Assembly: GCA_039707655.1 (NCBI GenBank)
Contig: CM077671.1
Coordinates: 367,066,720 to 367,130,719, forward strand
Length of the DNA stretch: 64,000 bases
Direction: 5' to 3'
From: Elymus sibiricus
Taxonomy: Eukaryota; Streptophyta; Magnoliopsida; Poales; Poaceae
The notes beneath the pieces were generated by a model that saw only the letters and a program-made list of their open reading frames with translations, ran no database searches and had not been told where the DNA came from. Made by a program: the position numbers and the translations under genes. Numbering within the stretch: position 1 is the first letter of the stretch; each line of letters opens with the position of its first letter. Positions 55,330-64,000 of this stretch are shown in pieces.

Positions 55330-58300
55330 ACCACGCTTCACTTGGAGCTATTCCAAATGGCTACCCCACCATACGTATCCGGATTGCTACTTTGAGTCGT
55401 CCGGATTGGTGTTTAAAGCTTGCATCGACGTAACTCTTTACGACGAACTCTTTATCACCTCCATCATCGAGAAACATCTCCTTAGTCCTCTAGTTACTAA
55501 GGATAATTTTGACCGCTGTCCAGTGATCCACTCCTGGATCACTCTTGTACCCCTTGACAGACTCATGGCAAGGCACACATCAGGTGCGGTACACAGCATG
55601 GCATACTATATAGAGCCTATGGCTAATGGCATAGGGGACGACCTTCGTCCTTTCTCTTTCTTCTGCCGTGGTCGAGTTTTGAGTCTTACTCAACTTCACA
55701 CCTTACAAATCAGGCAAGAACTCCTTTTTTGTCTGATCCATTTTGAACTCTTTCAAAAATTTGTCAAGGTATGTTCTCATTGAAAGACTTATCAAGCGTC
55801 TTGATCTATCTCTATAGATCTTGATGCCCAATATACTAATAGCTTTTATCCGGGTCTTCCTTTGAAAACCTATTTTCAAACAACCCTTTATGCTTTCCAG
55901 AAATTCTACATTATTTCCGATCAACAATATGTCAACCACATATCAATATCAGAAATTCTATAGTGCTCCCACTCACTTTCTTGCAAATACAAGTTTCTCA
56001 TAAACTTTGTATAAACTCAAAAACTTTGATCACCTCATCAAAGCGTATATTCCAACTCCGAGATGCTTGCTCCAGTCCATAGAAGGATCGCTGAAGCTTG
56101 CATACCTTTTAGCATCCTTAGGATCGACAAAACCTTCTGGTTGTATCACATACAACCTTTCCTCGAGGGAACGATGTTTTGACATCCATCTGCCAGATTT
56201 CATAATCGAAAAATGTAGCAACTGCTAACATAATTCCAATAGACTTCAGCATCGCTACGGGTGAGAGAGTCTCATCGTAGTCAACTCCTTGAACTTGTCG
56301 AAAACCTTTTTCGCGACAAGTCGAGCTTTATAAATGGTGGCATTTACCATCAGCGTCTGTCTTCCTCTTAGAGGTCCATTTGTACTCAACGACCTGCCGT
56401 TCAACGGGCAAGTCTACCAAAGTCCATACTTTGTTTTCATAAATGGATCCTGTCTCGGATTTCATGGCTCCTAGCCATTTGTTGGAATCCGGGCCCGCCA
56501 TCACTTCTTCATAGTTTGTAGGCTCATCGTTGTCTAACAACATGATTTCCAAGACATGATCACCGTACCACTCAGGGCAGTACGTATCCTTGTCTACCTA
56601 CGAGGTTCGGTAGTAACTTGATCCGAAGTTTCATGATCATCATCATTAGCTTCCTCTTCAATTGGCGTAGGCACCCCAGAAACATCTTTCTGCGTTGTGC
56701 TACCATCCAACTGAAGTGACGGTTCAACAACCTCATCAAGTTCTACTTTCCTCCCACTCAATTCTTTCGAAAGAAACTTTTTCTCGAGAAAGGACCCGTT
56801 CTTAGCAACAAACACTTTGTGCTTGGATCTGAGATAGAAGGTATACCCAATGTCTCCTTAGGGTATTCTATGAAGATGCATTTGTCCGCTTTGGGTTCGA
56901 GCTCATTAGGTGAAAACCTTTTTCACATAAGCGTCGCAGCCCCAAACATTAAGAAATGACAGCTTAGGTTTCAGCCAAACCATAATTCATACGGTGCCAT
57001 CTCAACGGACTTAGATGGTGCCCTATTAAAGTGAATGTATTTGTCTCTAATGCTTTAACCCAAAAACGATAGTGGCAAAACGATAAGAGACATCATAGTA
57101 TGAACCATATCAAATAGGGCACGACTACGACGTTCGGACACACCATCACTCTATGGTGTTCCAGGCGGCGTGAGCTGTGAAACAATTTCCACATTGTCTT
57201 AAGTTGCATACCAAACTCGTAACTCAGATATTCACCTCCACGATCATATTGTAGACATTTTATCTTCTTGTCACGATGATCTTCAACTTCACTCTGAAAC
57301 TGCTTGAACCTTTCAAACGTTTCAGACTTGTGTTTCATTAAGTAAATATCCCCATATCTACTCAAATCATCAGTGAAGGTAAGAAAATAACGATATCCAC
57401 TGCGTGTTTCAACACTCATTGGACCACATACATCAACATGTATCAATTCCAATAAGTCACTAGCCCGCTCCATCATACCGGAAAACAGGGTCGTAGTCAT
57501 CTTGCCCAAGAGGCATGGTTCGCATGTCTCAACCGATTCAAAATCGAGTGAGTCAAAAGATCCATCAGCATGGAGTTTCTTCATGCGCTTTACACCAATA
57601 TGACCTTCGCGGCAGTGCCACAAGTATGTGGTACTTATCATTACTAACTTTGTATCTTTTGGCATCAATATTATAAATATGTGTATTACCACGATCGAGA
57701 TTTAATAAACCATTCACATTGGGTGCATGACCATTGAAGGTATTATTCATGTAAACAGAATAACCATTATTCTCTAACTTAAATGAATAACCGTATTGCA
57801 ATAAACACAATCTAATCATGTTCATGCTCAACGCAAACACCAAATAACATTTATTTAGGTTCAACACTAATCCCGAAGGTAGAGTGAGCGTGCGATGGTG
57901 ATCATATCAACCTTGGAAGCACTTCCAACACACATCGTCACCTCGCCCTTAGTTAGTCTCCGTTTATTCCGTAGCTTTTATTTCGAGTTACTAACATTTA
58001 GCAACTGAACCGGTATCTAATACCCAAGTGCTACTAGGAGTACTTAGTAAGGTACACATCAATAACATGTATATCAAATAAACTTTTGTCGACGTTGCTA
58101 ACCTTCTTATCTACCAAGTATCTAGGGTAGTTCTGCTCCAGTGACCGTTCCCCTCATAGTAGAAGCACTTAGTCTCAGGTTTGGGTTTAACCTTGGGTTT
58201 CTTCACTCGAGCAGCAACTGGCTTGCCAGTCATGAAGTTTCCCTTCTTACCCTTGCCCTTCTCGAAACTAGTGGTTTTACCAACCATCAACACTTGATGC

Positions 58301-58920
58301 TCCTTCTTGATTTCTACCTTCGAGATGTCAAACATCGCGAATAGCTCATGGGATCATCCATCCCTGGCATGTTATAGTTCATCACGAAGCTCTAGTAGCT
58401 TGGTGGCAGTGACTTGGAGAACTATATCAATCACTATCTTATCTAGAAGATCAACTCCCACTCGATTCAAGCGATTGTAATACTCAGACAATCTGAGCAC
58501 ATGCTCACTGATTGAGCTATTCTCCTTCATCTTGCAGGCAAAGAATCTTTGTTGGAGGTCTCATACCTCTCAACACGGGCATGAGCCTGAAATCCAATTT
58601 CAGCTCTTGGAACATCTCATATGTTCTGCGACGTTCAAGAACGTCTTTGGAGCCTCAATTCTAAGTCGTAATGCATGATGCACTGAACTATCAAGTAGTT
58701 ATCACAACGTGCCTGTCAGATGTTCACAACATCCATAGACGACGCTAGAGGGGGTGGCGCACCGAGCGGTGCATTAAGGACATAAGCCTTCTGTGCAGCA
58801 GCGAGGACAATCCTCAGATCACGGACAAAAGTCCGCATAATTTCTACTACCATCTTTCAACTTACTTTTTCTCTAGGAACGTATCAATAAAACAGGGGAG
58901 CTACAGCGCGAGCTATCTAC
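55330..58920 (-). pseudogene. Angela copy 2 gag-pol, heavily degraded
   Basis: Read leftward from 58920: gag remnants, a broken zinc knuckle (CFYYEGNGHWS, about 58190), a protease C-terminal piece (57870), and integrase (57692-57093: HCREGHIGVKRMKKLHADG, HVDVCGPMSVETRSG, a SDRGGEY equivalent changed to YDRGGEY). Linker 56815-56594 follows, then RT pieces (56552-56328, 56221-56030, 55939-55703, with MVDILLIGNN in place of YVDDILLI), then a short RNase H remnant near 55380-55510 (KEFVVKSYVDASF). At least seven frame changes. None of the enzymes could function. Confidence 0.92.
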
Positions 58921-60168
58921 AACATAATTTGCAAAGACACTTTGACTATGTTCATGATAAAGAGTTCAATTAATCATATTACTTAAGAACTCCCACTCAA
59001 ATCAACATCCCTCAGGTTGTCTAAGTGTGACATGATCCAAATCCACCAACCCAAGTCCGATCATCACGTGAGATGAGGTGGTTTCAATGGTGAACATCTC
59101 CATGTTGATCATATCTACTATATGACTCATGTTCGACCTTTCGGTCTCTTGTGTTCTGAGGCCATGTCTGTACATGCTAGGCTCGTCAAGTTTAACCCAA
59201 GTGTTCCACACGTGCAACACTGGCTTGCACCCGTTGTATGTGAACGTAGAGTCTATCACACCCGATCATCACGTGGTGCTTCGAAACGACGAACTTTCGC
59301 AACGGTGCACACTCGGGGAGAACACAATTTTATCTTGAAATTTAAGTGAGGGATCACCTTATAATGCTACCATTGTCCTAAGCAAAACAAGGTGCATAAA
59401 AGGATTAACATCACATGCAAATCATAAGTGACATGATATGGCCATGAACTTGTGCTTTTCGATCTCCATGTTCAAAGCACCGGCATGATCTCCATCGTCA
59501 CCGGCATGACACCATGATCTCCATCATCTTGATCTCCATCAACGTGTCGCCATGAGGTTGTCGTGCCAACTATTGCGTTTACGACTATTGCTAACTCATA
59601 GCGATAAAGTAAAGCAAAACAGCGCAAATAAATTAAAGACAATCCTATGGCTCCTGCCGGTTGCCGTACTCATCGACATGCAAGTCGATATTTAACTATT
59701 ACAACATGATCATCTCATACATCAAATATATATCACATCATGTCTTTGGCCATATCACATCACAACATACCCTGCAAAAACAAGTTAGACGTCCTCTAAT
59801 TGTTGTTGCATGTTTTACGTGGCTGCTATGGGTATCTAGCAAGAACGATTCTTACCTACGCAAAACCACAATGGTGATACACAAATTGCTATTCAACCTT
59901 CTACAAGGACCGCCTCAATCAAATCTGATCCAACTAAAGTGGGAGAGACATACACCTGCCAGCCATCTTTATGCAACAAGTTGCATGTTAGCGATGGAAC
60001 CGGTCTCTCGTAAGCATACGCGTAAGGTTGGTCCGAGCCGCTTCATCCCACAATACCGCTGAACCAAGAAAAGACTAAGGGAGAAAGCAATCTGAATATC
60101 AACGCCCACAAACTCCTTTGTGTTCTACTCAAGATCTCATCTACGCATAGACCTGGCTCTGATACCAC
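58921..60168 (-). other. Angela copy 2 leader, small ORF and primer site
   Basis: It parallels 4165-5423 of copy 1. It holds the 85-codon ORF 59002-59259 (MIDSTFTYNGCKPVLHV) and the initiator tRNA-Met primer site at 60156-60167, one base from the LTR. Confidence 0.85.
59002..59259 (-). CDS. short leader ORF of Angela copy 2
   Basis: 85 codons, open, collinear with the 80-codon ORF of copy 1 (4273-4515). Changes are few and none breaks the frame. No recognised domain. Confidence 0.35.
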   Translation of the reverse strand: MIDSTFTYNGCKPVLHVWNTWVKLDEPSMYRHGLRTQETERSNMSHIVDMINMEMFTIETTSSHVMIGLGLVDLDHVTLRQPEGC

Positions 60169-61928
60169 TGTTGGGGAACGTTGCATGGGAAACAAAAAAT
60201 TTCCTACGCACACGCAAGATCTATCCATGGTGATGAGCATCTATGAGAGGGAGAGTTGGATCTACATACCCTTGTAGATCGCTAAGCGGAAGCGTTAAGA
60301 AACGCGGTTGATGTAGTCGAACGTCTTCGCGATCCAATCACGATCCGTCCACGAACTCCCGATCAAGTGCCGAACGGACGGCACCTCCGAGTTTAGCACA
60401 CGTGCGGCTCGGCGGCGCCCTCTTCTTCTTGATCCAGCAAGCGAGAGAGAGGGGGTAGATGAGATCGGGACCAACACGACGGTATGGTGGTGGTGGTGGC
60501 AGCGGAATTCCGGCAGGGCTTCACCAAGCGTGTACCGGTGAAACGTGGGAGGAGTTGGGAGAGGTAACGGGCAAGGGTCGAAGGGGGGCTGCCCCCAACG
60601 CCTTCCCACCTTTATATAGGCGTGGAGGGGGCTGGTGGCTTGCCCTCCAAGGCCCTAGGGTCGTTGGCCAAAGGGGGAGGAAGGAAATCCCACCTTTCCT
60701 TCCCCACCGATTGCTATCCCCCCTTTTTAGGGATCCTGATCTTATCCCCTTGGGATATGAATCTATTCCTTTTAAGGGAGGATCTTGGTGCGCCTAGACC
60801 AGGGTTGTGGGGACTTTCCCCACTACCCACGTTCATGTGGGTCCCCCATGCAGGTGGGCCCCACTCCGGAACCTTCTAGAACCTTCCCGGTACAATACCG
60901 AAAAAAACTCGAACTTTTTCCGGAACCCCGATAACAACTTTCCATATATGAATCTTTACCTCCGGACTATTCCGGAGCTCCTCGTGATGTCCCGGATCCC
61001 ATCCGGGACTCCGAACAACCTTCGGACTTTCCACTATTAATATCTCAATACTACCCTAGCGCTACCGAACGTTAAGCGTGCGACCCTACGGGTTCGAGAA
61101 TCATGTAGACATGACCGAGACACCTCCACGGTCAATAACCAATAGCGGGACCTGAATGCCCATATTGGTTCCTACATATTCTACGAAGATCTTTATCGGT
61201 CGAACCACGATGTCAAGGATTCAGACAATCCCGTATGCAGTTCCCTTTGTCCATCGGTATGTTACTTGCCCGAGATTCGATCGTCGATATCTCCATACCT
61301 AGTTCAATCTCGTTACCAGCAAGTCTCTTTACTCGTTCCGTAATACAAGATCCCGTGACTAACTCCTTAGTCACATTGCTTGCAAGCTTCTTGTGATGTT
61401 GTATTACCGAGTGGGCCCAGAGATACCTCTCCGTCATACGGAGTGACAAATCCCAGTCTCGATCCATGCCAACCCAACAGACACCCTTGGAGATACCTGT
61501 AGAGCACCTTTATAGTCACCCAGTTACGTTGTGACATTTGATACACACAAGGCATTCCTCCGGTGGCCGGGAGTTGCATGATCTCATGGTCGTAGGAACA
61601 GATACTTGACATGGATAAAGCAGTAGCAATAAACTGACACGATCAACTGCTATGCTTACGGTTGGGTCTTGTCCATCACATCATTCTCCTAATGATGTGA
61701 TCTCGTTATCAAATGACAACTCATGTCTATGGTCAGGAAACCTTGACCATCTTTGATCAACGAGCTAGTCTACTAGAGGCATACTAGGGACACATTGTTG
61801 TCTATATACCCACACATGTATTTAGTTTCCAATCAATACAATTCTAGCATGGATAATAAACAATTATCATGAACTAGGAAATATAATAATAACCAATTTA
61901 TTATTGCCTCTAGGGCATATTTCCAACA
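60169..61928 (-). repeat. Angela copy 2, 5' LTR
   Basis: 1760 bp, collinear with 53354-55113 without indels. In this orientation its promoter points away from the proteasome gene. Confidence 0.96.
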
Positions 61929-61933
61929 CTCTG

Positions 61934-63200
61934 ACCCCTGGTTGTTACCTACTGCTATAACTACTTTAGTTGCTACCTATTCAGAGACAGGTGCATAATT
62001 GTTTCCCCTATTTGTACTCTGCTTGCCTTTGCGCTTTATTGATTGGATTGATAATGAAGAGCTAGAACAACGGACATCATAATAGAAAGGTAAAATGCAT
62101 TCGTTAATTGCTTCAAAAGTTAATAATGGAGATGCTGGCGTATCAGTTGCATGACTAACAATAGACATCATATTTTTTTCGTGGTAATGCACAAGATTCA
62201 TCTGTATGTTATAACATGGCAATGGCTTAGGAGACATCAGATCTTCCTTCTTGGCTCAGGGGGGCTCACAGGCGGCACACATCTCCTTCCCCTTTATGGC
62301 CGTGGCGGATTGGCATGAACACGAGGAGGGGAGGGGATCAGGGCGGGGAGTGGGGTGGTTGGCTTGGGATTCGTCCTTGGTGGTCCATGGGGAAGTATAG
62401 TGTGAAGGAGAGATGGCTCCATGGAAAAGGTGAGGTGGCGTCACCTAGTTTTAAAGGAGAGGTCCCTAACGAGAAATGTCCCGCTACAGCGGGAAACCTA
62501 GTGGAAACGGAGGGTCCATCGGAAAAATGGTAGGGTGCATCCTAGGTGGGTTTTTGTGTTGGGAACGCGTGTTGGAGATAACATGATGGATAATCTGGAT
62601 AGCCACATTTCTCCCCCCACATATGGGATGGATTTGGGGGAGCCTGTTGGGTGCCTGTTTCATGTGTGAATCCGCCCTGACGGAGTAATGAGCTTCGACC
62701 TTGAAAATGGCCTTAATCGTTTACATTGTTGCCCGTAACAACGCACAGACGTTTCACTAGTGATTTATAGGTTCAGACTTGCACGTGATACTGAAAAACA
62801 ACATTGCATCAGTGAAAGGGGGCGCTGTGGGTTGAGCCGAGGAGAAAGAATAATCAGATGATATTTTATAGGATGGTTCAATGGATATTTGCTTACAGAG
62901 AAAGGGTAAGTGTATAGGTGAAGGGGCGACACTTCGTCACACAAAATCATTGGATGGCTCCAAACCAAACAGATGGAAACGCTAAAGCAAAACCAGCAGT
63001 AAATCAAAGCACATAGCTAACCACTTCTCAATCTCTGGTAAGCCACCAAGGAGCTCCAAAATTTTGTGAAACACGCTGGCTTTACCGGTTTAAGTTTGTT
63101 ATTATTAAATCGCGGACTATTGCCACGAGGTTACGTTGATCCAGTGACGGATCCAGGACCCTGACGGGGGACCTGGGTCCTGGGCTCGGGGCATGGAAAA
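61934..63200. other. host intergenic sequence upstream of the proteasome gene
   Basis: Unique-looking sequence after the Angela TSD. I see no gene, RNA or element I can support. An 86-codon - strand ORF at 61977-62237 has no recognised motif. There are some G-rich stretches (62320-62360, 62620-62645). Confidence 0.6.
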
Positions 63201-63244
63201 TACATACTCCCTACTATGACAGCTTGATGCGTAACACGCCCTTG

Positions 63245-63258
63245 TTTTTTTTTTTTTT
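63245..63258. repeat. (T)14 run
   Basis: Homopolymer about 250 bases upstream of the proteasome start codon. Confidence 0.95.
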
Positions 63259-63303
63259 AACTAGTGTTTTGAACAGACTTTTTTTTAAGGCAATAAAGCA
63301 ATC

Positions 63304-63477
63304 GGCCCATACCATTACACATAGGCCTTCTTCTTCTCTCCCAAGTAAACACCGAAGCCCAAACCGAAACACCACTTCTCCCCCAAAGCCGCCGAGCTTG
63401 CCTGCGCGCACACAATCGAGCAACCCAGCCAAGGCACGACCACCTCCGCCACCCGGGAAGCCCAGACCAAACCCTAA
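63304..63477 (+). promoter_or_regulatory. PAD1 proximal promoter/5'UTR with site II and telo-box motifs
   Basis: GGCCCA at 63304-63309 and AGCCCA at 63356-63361 and 63459-63464 are inverse TGGGCC/TGGGCT site II elements (TCP binding). AAACCCTAA at 63469-63477 is a telo-box. The combination is established in promoters of plant housekeeping and ribosomal genes active in dividing cells. No clear TATA box is seen. The transcription start is not known. Confidence 0.55.
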
Positions 63478-63504
63478 GTAAGCCCCAGCGACCGGCCGCC
63501 GGCG

Positions 63505-64000
63505 ATGGCCCGCTACGACCGCGCGATCACCGTCTTCTCCCCCGACGGCCACCTCTTCCAGGTCGAGTACGCCCTCGAGGCCGTCCGCAAGGGCAACGCC
63601 GCCGTCGGCGTCCGCGGCACCGACACCGTCGTCCTCGGCGTCGAGAAGAAGTCCACCCCCAAGCTCCAGGACTCCAGGTACCTTCAAATCCCCTTCCCCC
63701 TCTCGCTCCTCCCCCCTCCCCCTTCGCCTTCCGGCCCACAGATCTCATCTCGTCGGCTCCGCAGGTCCGTGCGGAAGATCGCGAGCCTGGACACGCACGT
63801 CGCGCTGGCGTGCGCGGGGCTCAAGGCGGACGCGCGGGTGCTCATCAACCGCGCCCGCGTCGAGTGCCAGAGCCACCGCCTCACCGTCGAGGACCCCGTC
63901 ACCGTCGAGTACATCACCCGCTACATCGCCGGCCTGCAGCAGAAGTACACCCAGAGCGGCGGAGTCCGCCCCTTCGGCCTCTCCACCCTCATCGTCGGCT
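63505..64000 (+). CDS. PAD1: 20S proteasome subunit alpha type-7 (5' part; exons 63505-63677 and 63765-64000+)
   Basis: The N terminus [20 protein letters not shown], followed by [18 protein letters not shown], is the proteasome alpha-subunit signature helix H0. [60 protein letters not shown] and [20 protein letters not shown] identify the alpha-type-7 (alpha4/PAD1) class, very close to Arabidopsis PAD1 as I remember it. Alpha subunits form the outer gated rings of the 20S core and are not catalytic. About 136 of roughly 250 residues are in the window; the rest lies to the right. The start is the first ATG and matches the family. One 87 bp phase-2 intron with GT-AG ends splits an arginine codon. 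Third codon positions are almost all G or C, common in grass genes. No lesion is seen. Confidence 0.97.
   Translation, partial: MARYDRAITVFSPDGHLFQVEYALEAVRKGNAAVGVRGTDTVVLGVEKKSTPKLQDSRYLQIPFPLSLLPPPPSPSGPQISSRRLRRSVRKIASLDTHVALACAGLKADARVLINRARVECQSHRLTVEDPVTVEYITRYIAGLQQKYTQSGGVRPFGLSTLIVG
63678..63764 (+). other. PAD1 intron 1
   Basis: 87 bp, GTACCT to CCGCAG, pyrimidine-rich. Removing it joins AG and G into the Arg codon of the QDSRSVRK segment conserved in the family. Confidence 0.93.

Larger units (their letters stand above)
53354..61928 (-). mobile_element. Angela-type Ty1/copia element, copy 2, full length
   Basis: Complete in reverse orientation with TSD CTCTG at 53349-53353 and 61929-61933. 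Both LTRs are 1760 bp and differ at about 21 positions (1.2%) by eye, the youngest pair in the window. Primer site TGGTATCAGAGC in element sense at 60156-60167. The coding region is riddled with frameshifts and small deletions despite the young LTRs. It lies in host sequence between the CACTA terminus and the proteasome gene. Confidence 0.96.

Noticed and set aside
60156..60167. tRNA-like word GCTCTGATACCA (also 5411, 11748)
   Set aside because: A short primer-binding site complementary to initiator tRNA-Met, not a tRNA gene: no cloverleaf around it.
61977..62237. 86-codon minus-strand ORF in the intergenic region
   Set aside because: Starts with ATG but has no recognised motif, no relative in the window and no supporting signals.
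63214..63687. 157-codon glycine-rich ORF antisense to PAD1
   Set aside because: A shadow of the GC-rich first exon on the opposite strand.

Overview
The window is plant nuclear DNA from a grass of the wheat/barley tribe (Triticeae). The LTR termini and coding motifs match Angela/BARE-type Ty1/copia, WHAM-like and Athila-type Ty3/gypsy, and Triticeae CACTA elements. There is one recognisable host gene, the start of a 20S proteasome alpha-type-7 subunit gene (PAD1) at 63505-64000 on the + strand. Nearly everything before about 61.9 kb is a stack of nested transposable elements. Family names come from memory of consensus sequences, not a search; element boundaries rest on LTR pairs, primer sites and target-site duplications (TSDs) read directly.

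Nesting, outermost first. (1) A CACTA transposon: 5' terminus at 53287, decayed transposase on the - strand at 47948-50243, left part outside the window; a solo Angela LTR (51274-53058, TSD GGAGA) sits in its subterminal region. (2) Inside it, an Athila-type element called D here (+ strand; 5' LTR remainder 23324-25688, gag-pol in pieces, 3' LTR 46430-47947). (3) Inserted in D: a PIF/Harbinger deletion derivative (23362-24358); two pol-less LTR elements, E (27664-34453, TSD CTAAC) and F (38535-45297, TSD GCCCC); and element C (7211-23323), with a roughly 4.16 kb LTR. (4) Inside C: a third pol-less element, B (12816-20213, TSD CACTC), and Angela copy 1 (726-7210). (5) Angela copy 1 is itself cut at position 725 by a WHAM-like LTR. 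A separate full-length Angela (53354-61928, TSD CTCTG) lies between the CACTA and the gene, ending about 1.57 kb before the proteasome start codon.

Biology. D carries gag, protease, reverse transcriptase, RNase H and integrase, all disabled by stops, frameshifts and the E insertion. B, E and F have no pol. Each carries one shared ORF of unknown function, yet they share D's tRNA-Asp primer site, its polypurine tract core, a hairpin with an AGGA loop just before that tract, and a GC-rich hairpin just upstream of the LTR TATA box. This looks like a D-type helper with pol-less partners. The most interesting structural observations are the GC hairpin, collapsed in the 5' LTR of three of the four elements; the polypurine-tract sequence recurring inside the pol-less elements, including inside their ORF; and the six-zinc-knuckle gag-like protein of element C. 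Percent differences quoted are counts by eye.
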